Origin: Cryobacterium melibiosiphilum
GTDB lineage: Bacteria; Actinomycetota; Actinomycetes; Actinomycetales; Microbacteriaceae
Reading direction: 5' to 3'
NCBI RefSeq assembly: GCF_003602235.1
Contig: NZ_QZVS01000092.1
Location: 1 to 64,000 of the forward strand
Length of the DNA: 64,000 nt
In this document: positions 1 to 9,449 of the stretch, in pieces
Layout of the letters: every line of letters starts with the position of its first letter
Position numbering within the stretch: position 1 is the first letter of the stretch
Made by a program: the position numbers and the translations under genes
The notes under the pieces: model-generated
Databases searched by the model: none
What the model saw: only the letters and a program-made list of their open reading frames with translations
Told to the model about the DNA's origin: nothing

Positions 1-116
1 GCAGCTGAACAGCTTTCCGAACCTGTGGGGTACGTGTGATTACATTACGCACCCCCCGACCAACGGTCAATTACAAGCCGCACCCCGGGCGTGTCGCCCA
101 CCCACAGTCCGAGGGT

Positions 117-338
117 CGGCCCACGAGGTTTCGACCAGCGCGCTCCGCGCGCAGGCTCAACCAGCGAAATGTTTACCCTCCCGCTGGTTGAGCCGCGACG
201 GCGGAGCGGGCGCCACGCCCCCGCGCGGCCTAAACGAACGCGCACCCCGGTCCGTGGATCGGCCCACGAGGTTTCGACCAGCGCGCTCCGCGCGCAGGCT
301 CAACCAGCGAGATGGACCAGCGCGCTCCGCGCGCAGGC
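117..338. repeat. Dispersed palindromic element, two 51-bp copies plus a partial third
   Basis: Positions 117-167 and 260-310 are identical over 51 bases. Each contains GAGGTTTCGAC, then a CGCGCTCCGCGCG core, then AGGCTCAACCAGCGA. A partial third copy (core only) lies at 315-338. The left end GGTTTCGAC and the right end GGCTCAACC match the ends of the elements at 14358-14495, so this is a dispersed intergenic family. Repeats of this kind are common in Microbacteriaceae genomes as far as I recall. No function is known to me. Confidence 0.75.
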
Positions 339-342
339 CCCC

Positions 343-410
343 GGATTGAGCCTGTCGAAATCCGCCGGATTGAGCCTGTCGAAATCCGCCGGATTGAGCC
401 TGTCGAAATC
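343..410. repeat. 24-bp tandem direct repeat, almost three copies
   Basis: The unit begins GGATTGAGCCTGTCGAAATC and is repeated at 343-366 and 367-390, with a shortened third copy at 391-410, all without spacers. It contains GATTGAGCCTGTCGAAATC, the mirror of the GGTTTCGACAGGCTCAACC element. It is therefore best read as local amplification of one half of that palindrome, not a CRISPR. Confidence 0.75.
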
Positions 411-521
411 TCAACTAGCGAGATTGGGACCAGCGCTTCGGGGCGGGTGGCTGACGAGCGCGAGGAACAGGAACGGGCCGACCGGCCGAAGCCGATCGAC
501 CCGCGGTGGGTGCTGAGGGAA

Positions 522-2293
<1,772 letters not shown>

Positions 2294-2298
2294 AGTAG

Positions 2299-2304
2299 AT
2301 CTTA
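2299..2304 (-). promoter_or_regulatory. Candidate leaderless -10 box for DUF3151-purA
   Basis: Read on the minus strand, TAAGAT is followed by CTACT and then the GTG start, the spacing expected of an actinobacterial leaderless promoter. The hexamer overlaps the stop codon of the upstream LacI gene. No clear -35 was identified. Confidence 0.4.
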
Positions 2305-3312
2305 TCGCGGCGCGGTTGAGGACCGAGTGACGAGCGCCGGAGGGATCGATATCGGCGGTATGGCGGGGTCGTTCTGCGTAATACGGGCCAAAAGAGTCTC
2401 GGCGGCCTGCACTCCCACGTCGAAGTTGCGGTTGTCGACGGTGGTGAGGTCAAGATAGCGGGACGCGGCCAGGGGGGAATTGTCGTAGCCCATGAGGGAG
2501 ACATCCGTCGGTACCGCCCGCCCCTGCTCGCTCAGGGCGGCGAGGGCGCCGAAGGCCATGGTGTCGTTGGCGGCCAGGATCGCCGTGAGCTCGGGAGCCG
2601 CCCGCAGCAGGGCGAGACAGGCCTGGTAGCCACCTTCCTCGGTGGCCGGCCCGCCCAGTCCGGCCAGGTGCGGGGTCAACCCCGCCGCCTGCACGGCCTC
2701 CTGGTAGCCCTCGCGGCGCCGCGCCGCCGAACCGCCCGCGGCCGTGAGGTGCCCAATGTGGCGATGCCCGAGCCCGACCAGGTAGTCCACGGCGAGCCGG
2801 GCACCGAGGGCATCGTCGTTTCGCACGATATCGGCGCCGACCATCGTGGTGTCACGGGCTCCGGCGATAACCACGGGCACCCCGACGGGCCGGATGCCCT
2901 CGGTTCCCGGTTCTGCGGCGAACACGATTCCGTCGACGTTCATCGACAGGAACCCGTCCAGGGCGCTCTGGCGCAGCACGCCGGTGGAATGCTGGTCGCT
3001 CACCGTGACGTGGTAACCGTGGGCGTCCATCACGTGTCGGATTCCCTCGAGAAGCTCCACGAACCACATGTTGCGATAGTCGTCGATGATGACGCCGATG
3101 CTGCGGGAGTGGTGGCCCGCCAGCGTCGCGGCGGCACGGCTGGGCTGGTAGCCCAGCTCGGTTATCGCCTGCAGTACGGCGGTGCGGCGTTTCTCGCTCA
3201 CTCCGGGTGAGTCGCGCAGCACGAGCGACACGAGCGATTTCGACACCCCGGCCTGACGGGCAACGTCGTAGATGGTCGGTCGATTGTCGTCGGACCGCTT
3301 GTCGTCGGACAC
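2302..3312 (-). CDS. LacI family transcriptional repressor
   Basis: This is a DNA-binding repressor with an N-terminal LacI helix-turn-helix (TIYDVARQAGVSKSLVSLVL) and a periplasmic-binding-like effector domain that usually binds a sugar or sugar derivative. I chose the GTG at 3312, which gives the usual short lead before the helix-turn-helix. An upstream GTG at 3342 would add 10 residues. It is divergent from a Gfo/Idh dehydrogenase and a sugar isomerase-like gene, with a perfect 16-bp LacI-type palindrome between them. Its target is therefore probably that pair, and the ligand is likely a sugar or polyol catabolite. The ligand itself cannot be named from sequence. Confidence 0.9.
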   Translation of the reverse strand: MSDDKRSDDNRPTIYDVARQAGVSKSLVSLVLRDSPGVSEKRRTAVLQAITELGYQPSRAAATLAGHHSRSIGVIIDDYRNMWFVELLEGIRHVMDAHGYHVTVSDQHSTGVLRQSALDGFLSMNVDGIVFAAEPGTEGIRPVGVPVVIAGARDTTMVGADIVRNDDALGARLAVDYLVGLGHRHIGHLTAAGGSAARRREGYQEAVQAAGLTPHLAGLGGPATEEGGYQACLALLRAAPELTAILAANDTMAFGALAALSEQGRAVPTDVSLMGYDNSPLAASRYLDLTTVDNRNFDVGVQAAETLLARITQNDPAIPPISIPPALVTRSSTAPR

Positions 3313-3335
3313 GGGGCATCCATTCAGATTGAGTC

Positions 3336-3396
3336 TTGACACGGGAGCGTGGTGGTCCTTATCTTATATGGAGCGCTGCAATTGGAGCGCTCCAAT
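3336..3396 (+). promoter_or_regulatory. Promoter with tandem LacI-type operators
   Basis: TTGACA (3336-3341) is followed after 18 bases by TATCTT (3360-3365). Directly downstream are TATGGAGCGCTGCAAT (3367-3382, imperfect) and ATTGGAGCGCTCCAAT (3381-3396, a perfect 16-bp palindrome). They overlap by 2 bases, with centres 14 bases apart. The central CG and GAGCGCTC core are typical of LacI-family operators and resemble the CebR-type TGGGAGCGCTCCCA site. The position suggests repression by blocking initiation, and possibly autoregulation of the divergent lacI gene. Confidence 0.75.
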
Positions 3397-3444
3397 TCAG
3401 TATTCTCGGTGCCGTGCGCGGCACCCAGGTCAAAGGAGACACGA

Positions 3445-4644
3445 GTGTCCGACAGCATCGGCGTTGCAGTCATCGGGGCAGGCATGGCGGGCAAGGCCCA
3501 TGCGGCCGCCTATCGCACCGCACCCACCCTGTTCAGTCCCGTCCTTCCGCGGGTGCGCCTGGTTTCGATCGGCGATGTGAACGAGCAGCTCGGCGCGGCC
3601 ACCGCGGCGCGCTTTGGCTACGAGCGCACGGATGCCACCTGGCAGGCCATCGCGGCAGCCGACGACATCGACGTGGTGAGTGTCGTCATCGCCAATCGCC
3701 TGCACCTCGAGGTGGTGGAGGGCCTGCTCGCCGCCGGCAAGCACGTGCTGTGTGAAAAGCCCTTGAGCGATGGGCTGGCGGATGCCCGGGCGATGGCCGC
3801 GGCCGCGGCGCGGGCCTCCTCGGTCGCCCGGGTGGGCTTCACCTTTCGCCGCACGCCGGGTATCGCCGCCATCCGTCAGCTGATCCAGGACGGCACCCTC
3901 GGCCGGGTGCTGCACTTCAGCGGCCGCTACTGGACCGACTACGCCGCCGACCCGATGGGCCCCATGAGCTGGCGCTTCACAGGCGGCGCCGGCTCCGGCG
4001 CCCTCGCCGACGTGGGCAGCCACCTGGCCTACGTCGCCGAATTTCTCTGCGGCGACGTGCGCTCGGTCAGCGGTGGTCGGCTCGCCACCGAGATCACCCG
4101 ACGCCCGGTGCCGATCGGGCCGGTCGTCGGGCACGACCACGCCGAAGTCAGCGACGTATTCGAGACCGTGGATAACGACGACTACGCCGCGTTCTCGGCC
4201 GAATTCGAACACGGCGTCGGCAGCCTCGAGGTGAGCCGCGTCGCCGCCGGCCACGCCAACACCCTCACCTTCGAGGTGTTCTGTGAGAACGGCTCGGCCA
4301 CCTTCGACCAGCGCCGACCGGCCGAAATCGGCCTGTTCCTGAATAAGGGACAGGCCACGCACAACGGCTATCGGCAGGTGATCCTGGGCCCGGGTCATCC
4401 TTATCTGGCCGGTGGCCTGGCCATGGATGCCCCGAGCGTGGGCTTCGGCCAGAACGACGCCTTCGCCTACCAGGCCCGCGCCTTTCTCGACGAGGTGGCC
4501 GGCCTCGACCCGGCGTCGTCACTGCCCCGCAACGCCTCCTTCGACGACGGCGTCCACAACATGGAGATCCTCAGTGCGGCCACCGAATCGGCCACCCGGA
4601 ACGGACACACGGTCACCGTCGACCAGAAGGAGATGGCCCGATGA
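3445..4644 (+). CDS. Gfo/Idh/MocA family oxidoreductase
   Basis: The product is a cytoplasmic NAD(P)-dependent dehydrogenase of the glucose-fructose oxidoreductase / inositol dehydrogenase family. An N-terminal Rossmann motif (VIGAGMAGKAHAAAY, from about residue 9) and the catalytic-lysine motif CEKPL (about residues 102-106) are present, and the C-terminal part carries the family's open beta-sheet domain. The GTG start at 3445 is preceded by AAAGGAGA. An open frame extends 96 bases upstream but runs through the operators. The length of 399 residues is normal. It overlaps the isomerase-like gene by 4 bases (ATGA), so both act in one pathway, likely oxidation and isomerisation of an inositol or keto-sugar. 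The exact substrate is unknown. Confidence 0.92.
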   Translation: MSDSIGVAVIGAGMAGKAHAAAYRTAPTLFSPVLPRVRLVSIGDVNEQLGAATAARFGYERTDATWQAIAAADDIDVVSVVIANRLHLEVVEGLLAAGKHVLCEKPLSDGLADARAMAAAAARASSVARVGFTFRRTPGIAAIRQLIQDGTLGRVLHFSGRYWTDYAADPMGPMSWRFTGGAGSGALADVGSHLAYVAEFLCGDVRSVSGGRLATEITRRPVPIGPVVGHDHAEVSDVFETVDNDDYAAFSAEFEHGVGSLEVSRVAAGHANTLTFEVFCENGSATFDQRRPAEIGLFLNKGQATHNGYRQVILGPGHPYLAGGLAMDAPSVGFGQNDAFAYQARAFLDEVAGLDPASSLPRNASFDDGVHNMEILSAATESATRNGHTVTVDQKEMAR

Positions 4645-5660
4645 GACTCGGTATCTACAACGCAATCCTGCACGATCGCTCTCTGCCGGAGGCCCTCGAG
4701 GTCGTCGCCTCCCTGGGCCTGACCGGCATCGAGATCAACTCCGGCGGTTTTCTGCCCCCGGTGCACATCCCCAACCTCGACGAGATCATCGCCAGCCCGC
4801 GGGCAGCGGATGCCTACCTCGCCCAGTTCGCCGGCACCGATGTCGAGATCGCCGGTCTCAACTGCAACGGAAACCCGCTGCACCCGAACCCGGCCATCGG
4901 GCACAAGCACGCCGAGGACATCCGTCGCTCGATTCGGGCCGCGGCCGCGCTCGGCCAGACCCGCGTGGTGACCATGTCAGGCCTGCCCGGCGGCGAACCG
5001 GGCGCGACCCGACCGAACTGGATCGTGAACGCCTGGAACTCCGGCTCGCTCGACCAGCTCGACTACCAGATGGACGTCGCGGCCACACTCTGGTCGGAGA
5101 TCGACCAGCTCGCCCGCGACCACGGTGTCAAGGTGGCCCTCGAACTGCATCCGCAGAACCTGGTCTTCAACCCGGCCGGGATCCGCGAACTCGTCGAGCG
5201 CACCGGCGCCACCAACATCGGGGTCGAGCTCGATGCCAGCCACCTGTTCTGGCAGCAGATGGACCCGGTCGCCGTCATTCGCGACCTCGGCCCGCTGATC
5301 TTCCACGCGGCGGCGAAAGACATCCGGGTGAACCCGGCCGCCGCCGTGTACGGCGTGCTCGACAATCGGTTTCGCCGGCTGCGCGACGACGAAGATCGCA
5401 CGAGCCTCGGCGGAGACGAGTGGGTGAACGAATGGCCGACCAACTCGAGCTGGGACTTCGTGGCCCTCGGTAAGGGCCACGACACGGCCTACTGGACCGA
5501 GTTCCTGCGGGCCCTGCACGAGGTCGACCCGGACATGGCCGTCAACATCGAGCACGAAGACGTACAGCTGGGCCGCATCGAGGGCCTCGAGATCGCCGCC
5601 GCGGTGCTCAAGGACGCCGACGCGGCCCTGAGCCGGTCGCTGGCAGGAGTTGCTCGCTAG
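4641..5660 (+). CDS. Sugar phosphate isomerase/epimerase (xylose isomerase-like TIM barrel)
   Basis: This 339-residue protein belongs to the AP-endonuclease-2 / xylose isomerase-like TIM-barrel superfamily (IolE, IolH and DTE-like enzymes). Likely metal-ligand segments are VALELHPQN, NIGVELDASHLFW, FHAAAKDIRV and VNIEHEDV, spaced as in the family. The start overlaps the stop of the dehydrogenase by 4 bases. Dehydrogenase plus isomerase pairs under a LacI regulator are common in inositol and rare-sugar catabolism. I infer such a role without naming the substrate. Its stop codon shares a CTAG with the convergent DUF4440 gene. Confidence 0.88.
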   Translation: MRLGIYNAILHDRSLPEALEVVASLGLTGIEINSGGFLPPVHIPNLDEIIASPRAADAYLAQFAGTDVEIAGLNCNGNPLHPNPAIGHKHAEDIRRSIRAAAALGQTRVVTMSGLPGGEPGATRPNWIVNAWNSGSLDQLDYQMDVAATLWSEIDQLARDHGVKVALELHPQNLVFNPAGIRELVERTGATNIGVELDASHLFWQQMDPVAVIRDLGPLIFHAAAKDIRVNPAAAVYGVLDNRFRRLRDDEDRTSLGGDEWVNEWPTNSSWDFVALGKGHDTAYWTEFLRALHEVDPDMAVNIEHEDVQLGRIEGLEIAAAVLKDADAALSRSLAGVAR

Positions 5661-6025
5661 GCGGGGGTCTGCTGGCGGGCCGCGACGCGCCATCCGCCGT
5701 TGACGAAGACGTAGGTGGTCGAGACGTTGACCTCGATCACCTCGGCTCCGCGCTTGGTGACGGCGCGGTAGACGACGACCCCGGCGTGATCGCCCAGGCG
5801 GATGATGGCGGGGTCGCGGATGCCGTAGTTCTCCCAGGAGGCGGTGTCGTCGAAGTGTGCGGCGACCTTGTCGCGGGTCACGATCGCGCCCGGCAGGATC
5901 ATCAGGGCGTCGTCGGTCATTTCGCGCTGGAAGTATTCACCGCCACGGCCGGCCACCACCGCCTGCCAGGCGGCGTTTTCTTCGTGCAGCAGTCGGGCGG
6001 GCAGATCGTCAGTGATCGCAGTCAT
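5657..6025 (-). CDS. DUF4440 / NTF2-like (SnoaL-type) protein
   Basis: At 122 residues this is a small cone-shaped NTF2-fold protein, recognisable by the N-terminal helices, the DDALMILPGAIVTRD segment and the C-terminal YVFVNGGWRVAARQQTP strand typical of DUF4440. Members include ketosteroid-isomerase-like enzymes and stress proteins of unknown substrate. No catalytic assignment is possible. A TACCGT hexamer 6 bases before the ATG suggests a leaderless transcript. It converges on the isomerase-like gene, and the two stop codons overlap in the palindrome CTAG (5657-5660). Confidence 0.85.
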   Translation of the reverse strand: MTAITDDLPARLLHEENAAWQAVVAGRGGEYFQREMTDDALMILPGAIVTRDKVAAHFDDTASWENYGIRDPAIIRLGDHAGVVVYRAVTKRGAEVIEVNVSTTYVFVNGGWRVAARQQTPA

Positions 6026-6084
6026 GACCTCACGGTATCTCCTGCGCCTGCGCCGTGGGGAGAAAGTTGAGGTAAAAAGCCACC

Positions 6085-6729
6085 CTAGAAGTGGTGCTGC
6101 ATCACCCAGGAGTGCATCGTGACGGCGGCGGCAGCGGAGGCGTTGATCGACCGGGTGGAGCCGAACTGGCTGATCTCGACCACGGCGTCCGCCGACTCGA
6201 TGGCCGCCTCGCTCAGCCCGGGGCCTTCCTGGCCGAACAGCAGCACGCAGCGCTCCGGAAAGGTGAAGGTTTCGATGATGACCGAACCGGGCACGTTGTC
6301 GATCGCGATGATCGGCAGGCTTTCGGACTCGGCCCAGGCCACGAAGGCGGCCACGTCGGGGTGGTGCAGCACGTGCTGGTACCGGTCGGTGACCATGGCG
6401 CCGCGCTTGTTCCAGCGTTTGCGGCCGATGATGTGCACGGTATCGGCGGCGAACGCGTTGGCGCTGCGCACGATTGAGCCGATATTCATGTCGTGCTGCC
6501 AGTTCTCGATGGCCACATGGAACGGATGCCGGTGCTCGTCGAGGTCAGCCACGATCGCGGCCATGTTCCAGTACCGATACCGGTCGATCACGTTGCGGGT
6601 GTCGCCGCGCTCGAGCAGCTCGGGGTCGTAGTAGCTCTCGGTCGGCAGTTCTCCGGTCCAGGGTCCCACGCCGTAGGTCGTCAGTTCGGGCGTGGGGTTC
6701 GGCTCGGTCGGGTTCAGCGCATCAGTCAC
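6085..6729 (-). CDS. TrmH/SpoU family RNA methyltransferase
   Basis: This 214-residue protein is an AdoMet-dependent 2'-O-ribose methyltransferase of the SPOUT superfamily, acting on tRNA or rRNA. The three family motifs are visible: the NIGSIVRSANAF block (motif 1), VLLFGQEGPGLSE (motif 2), and QFGSTRSINASAAAAV (motif 3), which forms the trefoil knot that binds AdoMet. It is a catalytic-domain protein with a short N-terminal extension. Which nucleotide it modifies cannot be told. It is divergent from the metal importer genes. Confidence 0.93.
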   Translation of the reverse strand: MTDALNPTEPNPTPELTTYGVGPWTGELPTESYYDPELLERGDTRNVIDRYRYWNMAAIVADLDEHRHPFHVAIENWQHDMNIGSIVRSANAFAADTVHIIGRKRWNKRGAMVTDRYQHVLHHPDVAAFVAWAESESLPIIAIDNVPGSVIIETFTFPERCVLLFGQEGPGLSEAAIESADAVVEISQFGSTRSINASAAAAVTMHSWVMQHHF

Positions 6730-6746
6730 CTCCCAAGGGTAAGGGC

Positions 6747-6791
6747 TTTCGGCACGCCTAAATCTTGGCTAGGGTTTCGGTATGCCTAAAT
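6747..6791 (+). promoter_or_regulatory. Two DtxR/MntR-like boxes over a leaderless promoter
   Basis: TTTCGGCACGCCTAAAT (6747-6763) and TTTCGGTATGCCTAAAT (6775-6791) are 28 bases apart. Each is an imperfect palindrome (TTT-GG-AT-CC-AAA pattern), as expected for a DtxR/MntR-family box. A TAGGGT -10 hexamer lies at 6770-6775, 6 bases before the ATG at 6782, so the transcript is probably leaderless and box 2 covers both the start site and the start codon. The likely ligand is the MntR-like regulator encoded at 9424-10086. Confidence 0.65.
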
Positions 6792-7717
6792 TCGCACGCC
6801 GCACCGCCCTCGTTTCCGTTCTGCTCGGGGCATCCGTTGCCCTGAGCGGATGCGGCGCGGCGGTCGATGCCGGCGACCCGGCCGGGTCCGGGGCGGGTGA
6901 CGACGACCGGCCCCTCGTGCTGACCACCTTCACGGTGCTCGCGGACATGGCCCGCGAGGTGGGCGGCGACGCGGTGCGGGTCGAGTCGATCACCAAGGTC
7001 GGCGCCGAAATCCACGGTTACGAGCCCACGCCGTCTGACCTGACCCGCGCGCAGGACGCCGACCTCATTCTCGACAACGGCCTCGGCCTCGAAAAGTGGT
7101 TCGAGCAGTTCACCGAGGGCCTCGACGCGCCGACCGTGACGTTGAGCGACGGCATCACCCCGATCAACATCAGCGTCGGCGAGTACGAAGGCACCCCGAA
7201 CCCGCACGCCTGGATGTCCCCCACCGCCGGCGAGATCTACGTCGCCAACATCGCGGCTGCCCTGACCGAGCTGGCACCGGATGCCGCGGCCGACATCGCG
7301 GCGAACGCGTCCGCCTACACGGGCGAGCTGACGGCCCTGTCTGCGGAGCTGGCATCCGCGGTCGCCGAGATCCCCGAGGCCGAGCGCATGCTCGTGTCCT
7401 GCGAGGGCGCCTTCAGCTACCTCGCCCGCGACGTGGGACTCGACGAGGGCTACCTGTGGGCCGTGAACCAGGAGAGCCAGGGCACGCCGCAGCAGGTCGT
7501 CGCGCTGATCGAGACCGTCAAGGAGCGCAACGTGCCGGCCGTGTTCTGCGAGTCGACCGTCAGCGACGCCTCGCAGCAGAATGTGGCCGAAGAGTCCGGC
7601 GCGCGCCTCGGCGGCACGCTCTACGTCGACTCCCTGAGCGATGGCGACCCGGTTCCGACCTACCTCGAGCTGTTGCGCTACGACATCCGCACCATCGTGG
7701 AAGGGCTGACCGAATGA
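6782..7717 (+). CDS. Metal ABC transporter substrate-binding lipoprotein (Mn/Zn type)
   Basis: This is the extracytoplasmic binding lipoprotein of a cluster A-I (PsaA/MntA/ZnuA-like) ABC importer for divalent metal, probably Mn2+ or Zn2+. A signal peptide with lipobox LSGC places the lipidated cysteine at about residue 24. Metal-ligand segments are seen: HGYEPTPSD (His), NPHAWMSP (His), a CEGAFSYLARD segment where these proteins have HDAFGY-type sequence, and a late CESTVSD. The 311-residue length is normal. A long His-rich loop typical of ZnuA is missing, which favours manganese. It overlaps the ATPase gene by 4 bases. Confidence 0.93.
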   Translation: MPKFARRTALVSVLLGASVALSGCGAAVDAGDPAGSGAGDDDRPLVLTTFTVLADMAREVGGDAVRVESITKVGAEIHGYEPTPSDLTRAQDADLILDNGLGLEKWFEQFTEGLDAPTVTLSDGITPINISVGEYEGTPNPHAWMSPTAGEIYVANIAAALTELAPDAAADIAANASAYTGELTALSAELASAVAEIPEAERMLVSCEGAFSYLARDVGLDEGYLWAVNQESQGTPQQVVALIETVKERNVPAVFCESTVSDASQQNVAEESGARLGGTLYVDSLSDGDPVPTYLELLRYDIRTIVEGLTE

Positions 7718-8523
7718 GCACTGCCGTGACCCCCGCTACCGAAACCGAAACCGACACCGGCCCGCGACCCGGTACCACCGGCCCCGCCATCGAGGTGCGC
7801 GACGTGACCGTGCGCTACGGCGACGTGACGGCCCTCGACCGCATCACCCTCACCGTGGCCAGCGGCCAGATCGTGGGCCTGCTCGGCATGAACGGGTCAG
7901 GCAAGTCAACCCTCTTCAACGCGCTGATGGGGCTCGCGAAGCCGGACGCGGGCAGCATCCGCCTGTTCGACGGCAATGCGAAGCGCGCCCGGCTGGCCAA
8001 CCAGGTCGCCTACGTGCCGCAGTCCGAATCGGTCGATTGGGACTTTCCCATCTCGGTGCGGGAGGTCGTGATGATGGGCCGCTACGGCACCCTCGGTTTC
8101 ACGCGGCGGGCCAAAGCCGCCGACCGCCAGGCGGTCGCCGAGGCGATCGAACGGGTCGGCCTGACCAGCCTCGCTCACCGGCAGATCGGCGCGCTGTCGG
8201 GCGGGCAGCGCAAACGGGCCTTCGTGGCCCGCGGCATCGCCCAGAACGCGCGGCTGCTTCTGCTCGACGAACCGTTCGCCGGCGTGGACACCACGAGCCA
8301 GGCGACCATCAGTCGGTTGCTGCACGAGCTGCGCGACGAGGGCCGCACCATTCTCATCTCCACGCATGACCTGGCGGGGGTGCCCGCACTCTGCGACGAT
8401 GTGGTGCTGCTGCAGCGGCGCATCCTCTTTCAGGGCCCACCAGACCAGGCGCTGACCCCGGCGCTGCTCGCCCGAGCGTTCGAATCAGCGGAGGTCCCGT
8501 CGGACGTGGGGAGCGCAGCATGA
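7714..8523 (+). CDS. Metal ABC transporter ATP-binding protein
   Basis: This is the ATPase subunit of the metal importer. Walker A GMNGSGKST and the ABC signature LSGGQRKRAFVARG are present, followed by Walker B LLLLDEPFAGVD and the switch histidine in ISTHDLAG. The ATG at 7714 overlaps the previous stop (ATGA). The same frame is open far upstream, but that part lies inside the binding-protein gene and has no ABC features. The length of 269 residues fits. The Asp-Gln-Ser-Glu-type Q-loop segment YVPQSE followed by VDWDFPISVREVV is characteristic of Mn/Zn ATPases of this family. Confidence 0.95.
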   Translation: MSTAVTPATETETDTGPRPGTTGPAIEVRDVTVRYGDVTALDRITLTVASGQIVGLLGMNGSGKSTLFNALMGLAKPDAGSIRLFDGNAKRARLANQVAYVPQSESVDWDFPISVREVVMMGRYGTLGFTRRAKAADRQAVAEAIERVGLTSLAHRQIGALSGGQRKRAFVARGIAQNARLLLLDEPFAGVDTTSQATISRLLHELRDEGRTILISTHDLAGVPALCDDVVLLQRRILFQGPPDQALTPALLARAFESAEVPSDVGSAA

Positions 8524-9449
8524 TCGACTGGCTGATGGAACCCCTGCAGTACGGCTTCATGACCCGTGCCCTGCTCACGACGCTGATCGCGTCGGTCACC
8601 TGCGCGCTGCTGAGCTGCTGGCTCGTGCAGATCGGCTGGTCACTGATGGGCGACGCGGTCAGCCACTCCGTGCTGCCCGGCGTGGTGCTCGCCTACATTC
8701 TCGGCTGGCCCTTCGCGGTCGGCGCTTTCATCTTCGGCATCGGCGCGGTCGCGCTGATCGGCGGCATCCAATCCACGACGAAGATCAAATCGGATGCCGC
8801 GATCGGCGTGGTCTTCACGTCCCTGTTCGCGCTCGGTGTCGTTCTCATCAGTGTCACCCCGAGCCAGACCGATCTCTCCCACATCCTGTTCGGCAACGTG
8901 CTCGGCGTGAGCGTCGGCGACCTCTGGCAGGTGTTCATCATCGGCCTGCTGACCTGCGTGATCCTCGTCGTCAAGCGCCGCGACTTCACCCTGCTGGCCT
9001 TCGACCCGACCCACGCGCACGCGATCGGCATCAACGTGCGCGTGCTGCGCGCCCTGCTGCTCGGGCTCCTCGCCCTGACGGTCGTCATCACGCTGCAGGC
9101 CGTCGGCATCATCCTCGTCGTCGCGATGCTGATCATTCCGGGCGCGACGGCTTATTTGATGACGGCAAGCATGGGGCGGATGCTCGTGCTCGCGGTGGGG
9201 GCAACATCCGTCGCCGCACTCGCCGGTGTCTACGTCAGCTACTACGCCGACGTGTCCACCGGCGGCGCGGTCGTGCTCGCCCAGGCCGTCTTGTTCCTCG
9301 CGGCCTACCTGTTCGGCCCGCGCGGCGGCATGCTCCCCCGCATCGCCCGCCGCCGGCGAGCCACCCGCGACCGCCTGGCCGTTCAGACCACTACCGTTAT
9401 AGACACAGATGAAAGAGACCGGAATGAAGCAGTCCACGCCCGCGGCTGA
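8520..9449 (+). CDS. Metal ABC transporter permease
   Basis: This 309-residue membrane protein of the ABC-3 (ZnuB/MntB/PsaC) family has about eight hydrophobic helices and forms the channel for metal import. Family-typical segments are the early DAVSHSVLPGVV loop and the late LLIIPGATAYL-like helix (MLIIPGATAYLM). It starts inside the ATPase stop (ATGA overlap). The last roughly 30 residues are hydrophilic, and the gene overlaps the start of the DtxR-type regulator gene, so all four genes form one autoregulated operon. Confidence 0.95.
   Translation: MIDWLMEPLQYGFMTRALLTTLIASVTCALLSCWLVQIGWSLMGDAVSHSVLPGVVLAYILGWPFAVGAFIFGIGAVALIGGIQSTTKIKSDAAIGVVFTSLFALGVVLISVTPSQTDLSHILFGNVLGVSVGDLWQVFIIGLLTCVILVVKRRDFTLLAFDPTHAHAIGINVRVLRALLLGLLALTVVITLQAVGIILVVAMLIIPGATAYLMTASMGRMLVLAVGATSVAALAGVYVSYYADVSTGGAVVLAQAVLFLAAYLFGPRGGMLPRIARRRRATRDRLAVQTTTVIDTDERDRNEAVHARG

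Larger units (their letters stand above)
1..521. other. Repeat-rich intergenic stretch downstream of purA
   Basis: No credible gene is seen here. The open frames in this stretch are low-complexity and run through repeats. The stretch is the 3' flank of purA and is dominated by copies of a GGTTTCGAC / GGCTCAACC palindromic element (117-338) and a 24-bp tandem repeat (343-410). Positions 1-110 show nothing I can interpret. Confidence 0.6.

Noticed and set aside
343-410. CRISPR-like array
   Set aside because: The 24-bp units are tandem without spacers, and no cas gene is present.
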